From Albula goreensis (taxonomy: Eukaryota; Chordata; Actinopteri; Albuliformes; Albulidae), in the NCBI GenBank assembly GCA_022829145.1, contig CM040746.1, positions 15,625,790 to 15,689,789 on the forward strand: a stretch of 64,000 nt of DNA, written 5' to 3'. The translations under genes were made by a program, and so were the position numbers. Under the pieces are notes generated by a model. It searched no databases and was not told the origin of the DNA. It saw only the letters and a program-made list of their open reading frames with translations. The stretch's first letter is position 1. Every line of letters starts with the position of its first letter. This document shows positions 25,101-43,189 of this stretch, piece by piece.

Positions 25101-25639
25101 TGTGGTTTCCGCCCTGCCTCCAGCAATATATTAGATGTTTTCATACAAGGGAAAAAGTAAGGTATCCTCCTCTCATCAATAGTTGAGAATACACAGCCCT
25201 TGTGTGTTTTTGCAGTGCATTACAATTGGTCAAATATGAGCATCAGTATTCCTAATATCTTATCATTTTCATTTTTGGAAATCACGATTAAGTAGTGTAT
25301 CTGTGGGATTAAAAGTTTCTATCCTTCACTTTTGTTTGTGTTTGTTTCTACTTCCTTTGGTATGTAGGAAACTAATAAAACCATTTCCAGTATTAGATTT
25401 AGTGTTCACTATTAACATTCTCAATGCATGAAGTCAAGCATTCAAGTAATGGAGGTAATAAAGGTAATTGCTACACCTAACCTTTTAGTAATAAAAAGAA
25501 AAGCAACACTCTGAAGAAGAAAAAAGTAAACCCTTTTTAAAACTGCTGCACTGCTTAACATGAACATGAATTGTACATTCTGCTAAAAGATATAATGTGT
25601 TCTTGGCCTGGGGGACAGGTATAAGTATCCATTTTCCAA
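22107..25639. other. AT-rich non-coding stretch
   Basis: About 3.5 kb with no gene or repeat family I recognise. The 120-residue open frame at 24824-25186 has no domain and overlaps an antisense open frame, consistent with chance. Confidence 0.5.
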
Positions 25640-26000
25640 ATGACTTTTTAAGCAGATTTTTTCTGAGGGTAAAAGGGCGGTTAGAGTCAAACCAGATGCC
25701 AGTGCAGGGCTTTGATCCGCAGGGCTGCAGACAGTCAGGCTGCCTCCCCAGCACCTCCACACAGGGAACAAGCGGCAGAGAATGAGCCGATTCACCTCAG
25801 CAATTACGCCGTGTGCTCAATGCCTGTCATCAGGGCAACAAAAGCCCCATCAAGAGCTTTATTATGACCATAGCAACTCCACACAGCATGCTGAAACACA
25901 GTGGGAAACCCTCCAAGGAATTCCAGCAATAGACACAAGCGCAATAGGAGATGGGCCAGATGCAAACGGCACCCTCTACTGGCAGGCTAATTAAACATGG
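25640..26000. other. GC-balanced candidate conserved non-coding element
   Basis: Repeat-poor block with raised GC, strongest at 25665-25860. It has overlapping short open frames on both strands with no recognisable domains. Its 3' end carries a CTCF-like site. The mixed texture is typical of conserved regulatory DNA; conservation not tested. Confidence 0.4.
25970..25982 (-). promoter_or_regulatory. CTCF-like site
   Basis: Minus-strand CCAGTAGAGGGTG matches the core consensus CCASYAGRKGGCR at 12 of 13 positions (C to T at position 12). Core motifs of this quality occur by chance, so occupancy is unproven. Confidence 0.4.
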
Positions 26001-26320
26001 AATGGAATGCTCTATCATATAATGATTTGTGGATGGGAATCAGGATACTCAATTGCTTTTGTGCATAAACGATTTGACTGATGTATATACACCTAAGAAG
26101 AGCAACTCTATTCTTTTTTTATTCCACGCTCAGTTCTATGATGAAAAATAAAATGATTGAAAATATGAACTCGTTATCATCAAAATGAGTATTGTTCAAT
26201 AGTTACCAATATTGAGAGCTGCTGTATTTCATTAGTATTATAAATCTATTCTTAACAAGAAGTGATTATTAAAAGCAGTGTCCTTGCCATCGTAACTGCT
26301 AAAATCAATTTACACAATGG

Positions 26321-26333
26321 CTCCCTCTTGTGG
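26321..26333 (-). promoter_or_regulatory. CTCF-like site
   Basis: Minus-strand CCACAAGAGGGAG matches the CTCF core at 11 of 13 positions and is followed by CC. It has the same orientation as the site about 350 bp upstream. Confidence 0.35.
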
Positions 26334-26496
26334 TAAGATACTGATCAAGCAAGGTGATGGGCATGTTTTCTTTTACCCTTGGCTGTGAATTAGCATTGTG
26401 TAGATCAACCAAATAGAACAGCTGTAGTCTTTTAAAGGCAATGGTTACAGCAAACAGACATCTACACCATTTCTCAGGTAAGGCCTCCTTGTAGTC

Positions 26497-31735
<5,239 letters not shown>

Positions 31736-31976
31736 TTTGCATGTTCTTCCCTTTGCCTCATGAGTTTTCTTTAGTTACTCTGATTTCCTCCCATGGTCCA
31801 AAGACACGCAGGTTCAACTGGACTTGCCGAATTACCTGTATGTGCAATCATGTCTGTGAGTACGTGTTTGTCTGTCTGGCCTTGCGATAGACTGGAGACC
31901 TGGTCAGAGCATGTCCCTGCCTTTCACTCAGTGTTGTTGGATTGGATGTGGCAGGTATAGGTAATGGATGGATAGT
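31736..31976 (+). mobile_element. Decayed fish dispersed repeat ending in ATGGATGG
   Basis: Recognisable words in order: TTTGCATGTTCTTCCC, GATTTCCTCCCATGGTCCAAAGACACGCAGGTT as diverged forms of the familiar GTTTCCTCCCACAGTCCAAAGACATGCAGGTT block, then GATAGACTGGAGACCTGG, CCCTGCCTTTCACTCAGTG and a GGTAATGGATGGATAG end. I know this as a very common teleost repeat 3' region but am not certain of its family name. It is point-mutated throughout, hence old. It may begin somewhat earlier, near 31660. Confidence 0.75.
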
Positions 31977-32219
31977 AGCCACCGCTATGTCCTTCCTAGT
32001 TCAAATGAGGACAGGAGTAGAGCTGACACAACCAGTTGCATCAGGATTAACATCCTGGATCTGATTTTGCATGGTGCTGTTCAGCTTCAGGGAATGACTA
32101 AGGTGTATAAATAGCTTACAGAATTTAAGGAAAGGACAGTCTAATAAGCACATAAATAATGTAGCGTAAGATAAGAGGGTTTGTTGGATGGCATAGAGTG
32201 TTAGAGTTGGGAAAGAAAG

Positions 32220-32400
32220 ATGGAAATTTGCTTATCACCGCAACTGCAAGTCTGCTTAGCATGCACCAAATTACTTGTAACACATTCATGAGCCCCAGCC
32301 TTGGAGAGTGTGCTCCTGGTTAAGCTCCTGCTGTTATCATTGTTTCCACCACAGCAGGCTTATAAACTACAACCAAGGGCATCAGTAAGCAGACAGAGCA
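32220..32400. other. Candidate conserved non-coding element
   Basis: Repeat-poor patch of mixed composition with CTGCTGTTATCATTG and CCACAGCAGGC words. Weak call. Confidence 0.2.
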
Positions 32401-35400
32401 CTCATTCACATGGATATGTCTCCAAGTCCCCAGAGAGAGGAGAATTTTGAGCCTGTGCCCTTATTAAAACTCAGGATTACAATGGAGTACCAACATTGTC
32501 AGCAGGGACAAACCATGCCTGTGTGTTTTTGTAGTCATACTATCTACCATGAATCCAAAGCTGTTATTACAATGTTTGTTTTTATATTCATGGGAGCCGC
32601 ATCTGAGCATCTACTCTACCCAGCCATCCTATCTCTTCAAATTCTTGTATTCTGCCTTACTCAACAGTCTGAGTGTTGCTGTGATCTACTGTGCAGCAAA
32701 CGATTAAGCTGCTTATCTCAGACTGGAGAAAACCCATCTTCCTCTGTGGAGTTTGGATTACTCAGGCAGTGCACATATGGTTGGGTAAGGTACGGTAAGC
32801 ACGTCTTTTCAGAAATCTCTTTTTATCTGAAAAGAATTCAATATATTAGAAAAGTTTCCCAAGTACTAGAGGAATAACAATCATAATATATTATACGTAA
32901 TCAACTATTATTTCTATCTACTAATAGATTAAACAGTCCACAATTTGTATTTTTTTTAGGAAATATAAGAGGTCTGTCGATGAACATCCTCTCCATGTTG
33001 AGGAAAATGTACTGTATTCACCAATAGTGTGAAGCTATGAAAAACATAACCGGAGTTCATCTAATTAAACTAGTTAAATGAGAATCTTTGGGATTTTTTA
33101 AACACGTGATATCCCCGTTTTGTAAATACCATTTTAATCATATATCTCTTATTTTAAGCTTTGGGTGTAAGTCATTGGTTGATGATATGGCTATATACTT
33201 ATTTCAACAATGGCTGTCCAAACTTTGGATTGACTTTTCATGTTGAGAGTTATATCATTGCTTTGGATATGTATTTGATGACTTGATTTAGTTGCTATGA
33301 CTTATGTCAAGAAGAGTTATGCCCTCTTCATTGAATTTCCAGTACAGAATGAGACAATTAAGGGAAATGCTTCAATCAGAATTACTGTGATGTGTGTTGG
33401 GATCTTGGTCCTTTTTTATTTTGCTTCTGGCCAACACCAACAAGTGACACCATGTACTGGATAATCCTATATTCTGATTATACACTGCTGTTTCTCTGAT
33501 ATCAGCTTTGATGCAGGATAATCATACTTTATTATAAAGGGATTTTTCAGTTTGAGATTAATATCTCACTCCGTGTATATGACCAAACAACAATGGACTT
33601 TTAGATTCCCATTTGATTTGTAGTTTCAGGTTGAGGCAAGCAGTGATATTTGTGAGTGAGTTTATTTTGATTCTCCATGGCATTTGAACATCCCTGGGGA
33701 CCAGCTTTATAGAGAGGACAGAGTGGAACTTACTGACGAGCATTCAGAGGGGATGACCAGTGACAGATCTGGAACAGTGACAGGAATTTGCATAGCCCTT
33801 ATCTGGACTGAGTGCTGTGTCACCCGAATCTCAGCTAAATTGAACATGAACAAGCCACTTTGAAATGCTGCTCTCATGTCTGTTTGTACATTACAGCATG
33901 GATTTTGTGAGGCACGGCGATCTCTGATGCCTACATTTTGTCATCATGGAATTATAGGAATCGGATTGTGTTTACTGAAACATTTCTCTCTTTTTTCAGA
34001 CAGCTTGTGTTTGTCTTGATTTTACAGGTTTTCTTTACACCCCTCCATGCTGTTACCCCATATAATGGCAGAGAAACATTAGCCAGCTTTCCTTTGGGAG
34101 TAGCGCAATTCACCATACAGACTAAAGTTAGATTATATTTAAAATAGGGGAAATCCTGCTTCAATTCACTTGAACCCTGTTAGAGATTGAAGGCATCACC
34201 CTGAACTGAAAAATTCAGTATTTGTTGGAACTCTAATTAGTATGTGGCAGAACTCAAAAACAGTGTCAATTTCTTTTATAATGGTGATGGTTACCACAGC
34301 TGTAACACTGATACATTACAATTAAATGTAGCTGTACTCAGAGCTGTATTCCAGCTCTTCTAGTGAAATGAAATGGTAAAGAGCTATGAATAATTGTCTC
34401 TGTGGTATAAATTGGTTACCAGAGCAATTGAGGAATAGTTTTATGTGCAATTAAGTGGTTGTGAGAGCTATAGTAAAGAGGCATCACTGTCAGAAGAAAA
34501 ACAGAGCTGAACTAATTCCCGTCTTTTTTTTTCTTCTCAGGATCCTTGGATCTAGAAACTTAAAGCACAACTGCACAGATTTTGTCAGGTTAGAATTCAA
34601 AGAGATTCACAAATAAATAACTTTGTCAAAATATAACATTACCTAGCAAAAGGAAAATGCAAAACATTGAGCAGGAAACCGGAAGAATTCCTACAAAAAT
34701 AAAAATAAATACATTTAAATGAGCACAAAGCAAAGAAAGAGCACCAAACAATGAATTATAGATTGTATAAAAGCTAAATTTTATCTGATAATAGGCTCTG
34801 TGTGGGCCATTCACTGTTAAAGTTTGTGGATAATTTAAAGCATTTCACATATACAGTATATGAGGTAGTCCTGTGTGATTTCTCCACTAATATGGAGGTC
34901 TCATTCAATGACCCATTTCCTCTATATTCCGCTTTTCCAGGGTCTATCCAGGGTGAGGATGGTGTTGCTTTAAGCTCTCTTCCCCTGGCCCACTGCAAGC
35001 TGCACATAATGGACTTATGTAGGAGAGGTGAGATTCACACAGACAGTTTAGCCTCCATTTGTGCAGCGCTTCTCCAAAACAGCATACATCCATCTGCCAA
35101 AGTGCCACGGAGCTGGTTGATATAAGCTGTGACCACTAGTTTTACCAGCTGTTATGGGCAGGTATACAATCACCTCGATTTCAGCCCAGTGCCATGATGT
35201 GGAGCATCAAACCTGTACATTTAAATGTGCTTCTTATATGCCATCTTCATTCACACCATGCCAGCTGCTTGAAAACAAGGAGAACTAAGAGATGCTTTGA
35301 CATTAACTCTCAGTCTTAACAAACATTACCCCCTCACCCCATGTGAAAAATACAAAAGACAAGCTAATATCTATAAGGTATTAGGATTAATAGCTGACTT

Positions 35401-36084
35401 TTCATGTGCTTGTAAGTTCATGATTGTAAACTCATATGTTATTAGCAGCTTATAGGCTCCTTTATGCAATATGTTTAATGTCTACTAATAACTCATTGAT
35501 ATGCATATTGATATTTTGTTTGCCATTTGTAAAAGTTAATTTGGGACATTCACAATTTTGTGTTCATAACCACACATAGATGTCCTACTTACAATCAGTA
35601 AACAAGTTATAAGGACAAATACATTTTTTGAAAGCTAATATAAGCTCAATAGTAGCTTATAAATGTTTTATTACTTGTATTTTTTATCATTTCTTATCAA
35701 GAAGAGCAATACTCACTTGAGTACTGCACTTTTATTCAATTAATTAACACTATATAGAATTAAAATGCAACACATATTGGATGAAATTGCCAGGGATGTT
35801 CTCCATATGTAAAGATCAGTCACCACAAGCCAAACATTGTTATACATCGATATGTAATATAAACTATGCATTGTCCTCATTGATTATGCTGAGTGTACTT
35901 TGTATTACCATCTACAGTGGTCTATCTTCAAACATCCTCAAAACTGATATTCTGTCATATTTAATTGTATTAAAAAAATATTTTCACTTATCTGACATGA
36001 CATCACTACTTTAAAACAATTTTTAAGAAACAATATTATCTGAACAAAAACATTTTCAACCAAAAAAGGCAATGTACTTACAGC
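32401..36084. other. AT-rich non-coding stretch
   Basis: Contains the longest open frame of the window (32410-32877, 155 residues), rejected as a gene: no domain, many Cys/Ser/Gln, and such a length is within chance for 64 kb of AT-rich DNA in six frames. Nothing else is recognised. Confidence 0.5.
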
Positions 36085-36312
36085 AAAGTACATTCTTGTT
36101 ATATGCACATACACATATACATACATATGCACATACATGTGTAATACAGAATACATAAAATCTGTATGTGTGCATGCATATTCGTGAGTGTGATTGCATT
36201 GTTGCATGTGTGTGCATGATTGTCTGTGTGCATGTATGTACAATTCATTTGTGTGTGCATATGTACAACTATTTGTTGGTTTGCATGTGTGTGATACACA
36301 TGTCTGTGTGTT
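36085..36312 (+). repeat. TG/CATA-rich alternating tract
   Basis: Interrupted CATA, then TGTGTG and TGCATG units over about 225 bp. ACATATGCACATAC and GTGTGCATG words repeat without a fixed period. It has Z-DNA potential and yields spurious His/Thr-rich antisense open frames. Confidence 0.75.
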
Positions 36313-36680
36313 GGAGCCACCGGAGTGAAAACAGCTGAACTGTGTCTCTATGGCAACAGTGAGCACAGAATGTGCTTGGTGACTTTAGCGGGATGTGGCT
36401 ACCTGACTGGGGCACTGATAGAAACGGGCAGACGCTTGGGTCACACGCTCCCCTGCCAGGACTGCTCCACGTGTCCGTCAGCAACCTGCAAGGTCCTGGC
36501 GCCATTAGGGACATCTGTCCGACATGGGATGCCTGCCACGCTTGGCAACCCAGCTCTGGGAAGGCTCTACTACAGACACACGCACCCCAGAAACACACAG
36601 ACGCAGCTCCACCGGCCTTCAGACAGACATGAATAAGCAATCCAGGCAGAGCTGGGGGGACTATTAAACACACGCAGTGC
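36313..36680. other. GC-rich block with several coincident open frames
   Basis: A marked rise in GC directly after the TG-rich tract. Plus-strand frames at 36325-36636 and 36372-36632 and a minus-strand frame at 36269-36673 are all open, which is expected from low stop density rather than coding. No domain is recognisable in any. It carries CTATGGCAAC at about 36348-36357, an RFX half-site. Candidate conserved regulatory element; an exon cannot be fully excluded. Confidence 0.35.
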
Positions 36681-36999
36681 CGGGATACCGCACTGAATGA
36701 GAATTAGCTCTGCTACAAACCTCAAAGGCCTAGAAGCCAAGCTATAAATGTATGTTCTCACTCTTATGAGGTGTGAGGGCTTGAGAGATCAAAACATATT
36801 TATTGAGGGTACAAGGAATGCCAAATCATCTATACCTGCCCTACCCAGACCTCCAAAGGGCTCCCCTTATCTGCCAAAAGACTGTCAGCTGTATAATTCA
36901 TAAATATGAACCAAACCTCTTATAGTCGTTCAATGCATTGAAAAGTCTTGCATTGCAACGTAACCGTGATACTTACAGTGCATTAATAACTATATTGTA
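36681..36999. other. Non-coding spacer
   Basis: No repeat or gene recognised between the GC-rich block and the transposon fossil. Confidence 0.5.
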
Positions 37000-37400
37000 T
37001 CATGTGAATGTCTGGTCCTGATACAACATCTCATTGAGTTTTAAGGCTGGGCATTTAAAATGGGGCAGGCTATTCCAAAATGTAACTTTTCTTGTTTTTT
37101 ACCACTCTGATGTAAACTTTGGTGTAGTATGTTTGGGATCATTGTCTTACCGCATGACACATCTGCACTTCATATCCCCGGTCAGCCATGGTTTCTGCCT
37201 TGCTACTCTGCCATAAATCCCATTTTGCCCAGAATCTCTCTGATGGTAGAAGCATGAAAACTAATCTCACCTTAGTAAGGGATCATGAAAGCCTTTTATG
37301 TTTCTCAAATAACTAACAGTAGCTCAGGGTGTTTTGAAGAACCCAGTTTCTGTTATGAACCTTTTTAATGATGTGAAGTTCATTTTTCAAACTTTTCTTC
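37000..37400 (-). pseudogene. Fossil Tc1/mariner-type DNA transposon with broken transposase
   Basis: Minus-strand translation in three phases recovers pieces of a Tc1-like transposase in the correct order. First, TSLKRFITETG (37342-37374) matches the N-terminal helix-turn-helix region. Next, HASTIREILGKMGF (37215-37256) matches the second DNA-binding helix region. Then DNDPKHT (37126-37146) is the block holding the second catalytic Asp. Finally TSEW and a LNEMLYQD-like end (down to about 37016) fit the region around the third acidic residue. A stop directly precedes DNDPKHT, and the pieces are in different frames. Only about 70 bp separate the second helix block from DNDPKHT, against several hundred in intact elements, so the first catalytic Asp region is deleted. 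Inactive. Terminal inverted repeats were not located. Confidence 0.85.
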
Positions 37401-39229
37401 TCAGAGCGCAGTGTACCATGAGATCAAAATTTGTATCAACACTTTTGCTCGAGGTTTTGCAACATCACTGCCATTTACAGAGGAACAAAACTTAATGTAA
37501 TGTGACATGTCCTCTGGGCTGGAGCAAACATGCACACACACATGCACACACACATGCTGACTGCCCTCAAAAAAGACACAATGAGAGGCCCCATGGGACT
37601 TGGTATATCTCTTTGTTACCTTTTTAAAAACTAACTTCATTGTCTTAAGAGAGGTTAAGTAAAATGTTTGCCATTTAAAGAGGTGCACAGGTACATCCAA
37701 TCAGACACAAGCAAGCTTGCCCTGTATGGCCACAGACAGTAGTATGTAAGCCTGCTCATCCTTTAGGACTACAGCCAACGAAATGGGAGTCTGGATATTC
37801 TAAATCATTACAGCCAATTAGATACAACATGTCTGCTCATTATCCACAGGCTGAGCTAGCGTAATGACACCTATAAATGGACACCAACAGAAAGCTTTAA
37901 AATATTAACTTTTAGACTTGGTGCAGAGTTTGAATTCTTAAATAGTGATGTAACGGTCTGTTTCTCTAACAGATGGCCAACACACACCACCCTAGTAGCT
38001 AACGCTGCTAAAAACAACATTTTTCACTACAAAACAAGCTATTTGTGTAACCAATACTTCACCGTTTTTATTTACGATTGCAAACATTTTTATTTTTCAG
38101 TTTTATCACGAATAACCATCTGATTATTCTGATGATAACTAGATACCAGTATTAATATCCATTTCCTCAGCCGACTGGATACATGCCTTCTTATGTTCCA
38201 CAGGTAGAGCCTGTGGATTTAAATGCCAAAGGAAACCTTCACTTTGAGGGGTTACTGCAGATAAGTGGGGATACGAAAACATGGATGGCTATGGACGGCT
38301 AACTGAGGCTTGGAGTCATACCTCACCTTTATCAGAGAAGAAAAGACCACAGCAGTTCCCCAGGCACCCAAGACTGGCTGTGCAATCCCCTGTCACTTTC
38401 AGATGAAGGTAGGCTAGAAGATTATCCCTTTTCCATTAGTCACACATTTCTTAAGCCATGCATCATTTAAAGCTTTGTGTCAGCAACTCTGGGCTGTGAA
38501 ATTGTCCCACATTATTGGTAAATTCAATTACATTAGTGTGGTAACTACAGCCGGACATATGATATTCTGCTCCCTCTCCCTGACACTACTCCTGAGCTCA
38601 GCTATTGAACCAGAGGTTCTGTGACAGTTTTGACATTTTTAAAAAGGTCTTCATTCCCCTGCAATCTTTACCCTTATGGACAAAAGAAAGAGCAAAGGGC
38701 AGGACAAATAATTAAGTTTCCACTGCTGTTGGATAGCTTAATATTCACTTTGCGAGTCAGCATTACTAAGCTATGCACTCCTATAATTTATACAGATTAC
38801 GTATATACACCTGGGGCACAGTACATGAATAGATCTCTCACTCATAAATATCACACATAAATTTTAATGCCTGGAAACTAAAATCAAATGGAGAATACAC
38901 GTAAATGTTTAAAATGTAAAACATTAACGCAAGTGCAAACGTACATGTTTTGCTATTCTGTCTGTGATTTCAATGAATATATAGTGGGAACTTGCAATTT
39001 GAAAACTGACTGCAATTTATATTAGCTGATGTTTGTAAAAGCTGTGCTGTAAGTAAAATGAATATTGCGAAGCAAAAACATAAATAAACTGCATGTGCGG
39101 AGTAAAGGAATCTTTACTCCAAAATGACGCGAGTCAGTGTCAGCAACATTAAAAGGGTGAATATAATATGTTATGAAAATCTTTAAAAACCTTTAGATCA
39201 TTTGAGCTCTACACATTGCATGCTCATCA
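37401..39229. other. AT-rich non-coding stretch
   Basis: Includes a small CACACACATG patch at about 37531-37556. No gene or further repeat recognised. Confidence 0.5.
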
Positions 39230-39520
39230 TTTATTTTCTGTGTGCTCCCTCCTGAATGTTCTCTTTTCATGTCTACTGCACTGCGAAGGCTTTCAACCTT
39301 GAGCCCCTGTGCTACCGTGGCAGGATCCTTTAGCAGATCTGAGACAGCGAGGCAGTTATGACAAAGGCAATATTACAGTCTAGGAAAGTCTTTATTGCCT
39401 CTGTTCCTTCAACCGTTTCTTGTTCAAGTATTGCCGGTGATTACACAGCTACAGTTTATTCTGACCTGCTCTTGCTGAACACACAGAAGACTTGAATGAA
39501 GCCTCAGCTACTTTCTTTCT
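39230..39520. other. Candidate conserved non-coding element
   Basis: Repeat-poor, GC-balanced block with several CpGs (39284-39350 and near 39434). No open frame of interest. Called on composition. Confidence 0.25.
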
Positions 39521-42500
39521 GGTAAGACTTTAGCGAACGTATGGAGAACAATGTCAGAGCCCAACATTCAAAAGAGAAATGTATTTAAGATCTTAAATGT
39601 ATTGAAAATCTAAATTTTTTGTTAGCATTTTTCTATTTCTAGGGGCATGGGTTTACTGTAAAAATACTGCATTAATCCCCCACTCAACAGTCAGTTGAAA
39701 TTTTCCAATGTTGAAAAGATTTAAATTTATGATTAATTAATTTATACACAAATCATTCAATCATAACATGCAGATTTGTCAGTCATGCAAAGTGTCCTGC
39801 ATGTAAATCATCTTGGAAACCAAATTTAACTTTTTAAATTGTCTTCCAAAATAACCTTTTTAAGGACTCATATTTTAACTTTCCACTAGACTGATGCAAG
39901 AATCAACATGGCATATTCATATTATCTGAAAGATATGTGGCATTTTTTAATCAAAATGTAAATGTCAATGTGTTATGAACATTTAAGTGGCTATAATTAA
40001 TAACAATAATTATCTGTGTGAAACATAAATTGTTCTGCTTGCTGCCAGAATCCACTGAATTGTAAGTTTTAGCATGTGTGTACATAATTGATTGGATTTG
40101 CATGTTCTACCTCCTCATCAAGAGTTTCTTTTATAAAGGTGGTTTGAATAAAACAGGTTCAGGGTAATTATATGTTTCTAAAAGGAAATTAATTTGTTCA
40201 GGATAGCATGAGTTTGTCTACCACACACATATCCTGAATAAATTTGAATGAGGCTGCACTAGAGCACATTCAAGATCTTGCAAATCTGTCATGCCAGCAA
40301 ACCACTTTATGTTTTCATTTTTGTTATAGTTAGGCGCTCTGATGCCAAGTTGCTTGACTTATGTTCAGATGTTATCCACCTAAATCATAAACCACTGTAA
40401 AAAAATAAAAAACCCAGGTTACTTTGTGGAGGGTATCAAAAATGCAAGGTGTGAGGTAGATGTCTGTAAAAGATCTGTTTTTAACAGAGGCAGACAGACA
40501 GGAATATTTGGTCCTGCAATTACTGCTACAGGCATTCACACTGATTAGTGAAGCAAGGGAGTAATTTAGTAAACCAAGAGAACATGTTATTAAATTGAAG
40601 GAATGAATTAGGAAACTGAGGGAGAGATTAAATTGAGGATATGAATTAGCATGTTTTTTTTTCCCAAGCACGTGGACCTTTGGAGCTGTGCTGGCACTGC
40701 TGTTTCAATGGTTTTATTAAAAAGTCCTGAAGAACCATAGGTGTGATTCTGCACTGGCCTTTATCTTAATTCCTGGAAGCTGTGCGATAAAAATGCTGTT
40801 TTTGGTCTCCTGTGTGACCAACCCCTTTAGGCACTTGTTTGCTGTGCAGTGATGCATTGTGTTTTATGAGGAGGGTCTTCAGGAAACAACAAAGGGTTTT
40901 AATTTTTCATTTTTTTTGCCGTTCTTGTGCTTGGCAAGTTGAATAGTCTTAATAGACAAGGGAGTCCTTTCAACCCAGCCTCCCACCCACCAACTCCCCC
41001 AAACTAAATCCTCCTCCATACCTGTCAGCACTGCTTCAGGGAGAGTTGATCTGTTGGATTGAAAGCCTCCACTGTACTTCTCCAGCTCTGTGTTTCTGGT
41101 CACTACAGCTCCTTAAAGAGGCTCCAGCCAGACATTCAGAGTTCCAACCCCTGATCCAAACAAACACACTTCACAAGTAGTCATCAACCCCCCCACACAC
41201 ACACACACACCCAAAGTACCCAAAGAGACTCCATACATCATAAAGTAAAATCATACTGAAAAGGGGAAAAGGGCATAACAGATGCCTTAGGCTAGTTTAT
41301 CATCACCAACAGCAACTCTTGGACTTCACTCATTCTTCATGGTGGTGTATATCTGTCAAAAGCCTAGCCCAGACATTTCCTGTCCACTGATCATCCGTCC
41401 TTTGTTGATGCATAGTCCTGTCTGAAATGATTTGTTCATTTACTCACTGTCAGCACGTAAGTGTTTCCCCAAACAGGAAAGTAAACATACACTTTGTGAG
41501 CCCTCATTGGTAAACCATTCTAGTATCCCTAAGCCATCCAAAGCTGTGCAAATGGACAAATCAAATTTGCTAATGGTCTAATGAATAATGATGAGTAGCA
41601 TCACTGAATACATGTAACTGCTGAAGCCTCGTCCTTCCTTGTTTACTTTTGATACATTGTGATATTCAGACATGACCAGCATAGAGATACCTTTTAAATC
41701 AATAGGAACATTACTAATGCAGTTTGCTGTGCAAAGGGTATGAAGAAAAAGCAAGGTCTTAATTAGCAAACGTTTCAGTCGTTATATCAGCAACAGCAAA
41801 CCAATACTTGTATAATTAATGCTTATATATTTAAGTAAAAATGACCATTTTAGTTTAAAATTAAATTTGCATTTTTCCTGGGAGCCAGTATAGAAAATTA
41901 CTAAAACTGTAGAATTGAATCCTGTGGGATCTTTTGTTGTTATGTCATAATACAGCAATGTGCACTACAAAAAATGTACTTAAATGAGGCCTCAGCACAG
42001 GTGTTTTTCGCTCTTTGACATAAAATATTCCACAGACACTCAAGACATTCATCAAGTTTGAATAGAGGATTTGCACAAGGCTGGTGACAGATGCTTCCTC
42101 AGTCACTGTCAGTTCAAAGCCAAATTATTCTTTCTTTACTCCAAAACTGACCTTGAATAATTCATCATTTTAAATCACATTTTGATATTTTACAATACGG
42201 TTTTGTGTTTACACATTGTATCAACACTGAAACTGACCTCGCATGTTGAAGGTACACTGATGGTAATAATGAGGGGAAATCATTGCCTTTGGTGCTACAG
42301 CTGAAAATGGTTGGTTTTGAATTTTACCTTAGGTAATTTCTCTGGGGGAATATCTATGGCAGAGAGTGACAGGCTTGTGATAGCCATAGACTAGCCTGTC
42401 AGAGGGAAGATCTATGCTCACAGAGTGTTGCTGTCTCAGAAAATGATGGGTTTGTGTAATTTACTGAACTTCAGACTTATGCATCTCAGCACTTGTGATT

Positions 42501-43189
42501 AAACTGCATCCTCATCCAAGCAGTCAGGTGTGTGATAATCCTTACCTCCAGGGGAAGAGGGAGAGTGAATTTCTCTGACAGCGGAAAAGGTGGAATTCAG
42601 GACTGACTGTGGGAGTTTGTGACCAGTGCTCAACTCTTTTGTCACATATTATTGGGCCGCTATAAACAAAGAGAAGTAGTGCACTGCAGAACAAAAACTC
42701 AAGCTTGCCTGGACCAGTGTTCCAGTCTCCTCTCCATCCACCACTCAGAATTAATTGTTATAATATAATGTATATTCAAAGATATACATCTTTAAAGATA
42801 TTCAAAGAAACTTGGTTGCGATGACCAAACCAGGGCATTATTATTGACGGTTTTAACATCACATTTCATCACAAAAAAACAGTAAATACAACTGTCGTCT
42901 GATGATATCAAAACTTAGTTAAGAGACCAAGTAATCATTGTGAATGGCAACATCTAGATTAATGAACAGTTACAGCACACCATAATAAATAACACATTTT
43001 TTTGGTTCTTGACCTGGTCCATCTCACTTTTTTGATTCATTTTCTTTTGTTTAAAAGCCACACATATAGCTCATCACTTTTTATTGACTTGTTATCTGCG
43101 TGGGCACACACAGTCAAATCAATCCAACAGCAAGGTCCAACATAATTGTGCACTATCAAGAAGTGTATTTGTTGATGTAGGTGGGTCAG
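39521..43189. other. AT-rich non-coding stretch
   Basis: Contains a C-run plus (CA)n microsatellite at about 41190-41211. The minus-strand open frames at 40372-40671 and 40879-41103 have no recognisable domains. No dispersed repeat named. Confidence 0.5.

Noticed and set aside
24824-25186. 120-residue plus-strand open frame
   Set aside because: Mixed hydrophobic and basic residues with no family signature, overlapped by an antisense frame of similar quality.
32410-32877. Longest open frame, 155 residues, plus strand
   Set aside because: No domain, signal or family resemblance; rich in Cys, Ser and Gln. Assuming about 37 percent GC, a frame this long is expected roughly 0.2 times in six frames of 64 kb, so it is not strong evidence of coding.
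36099-36366. His/Thr-rich antisense open frames
   Set aside because: Produced by the TG/CA-rich simple repeat, not by a protein gene.
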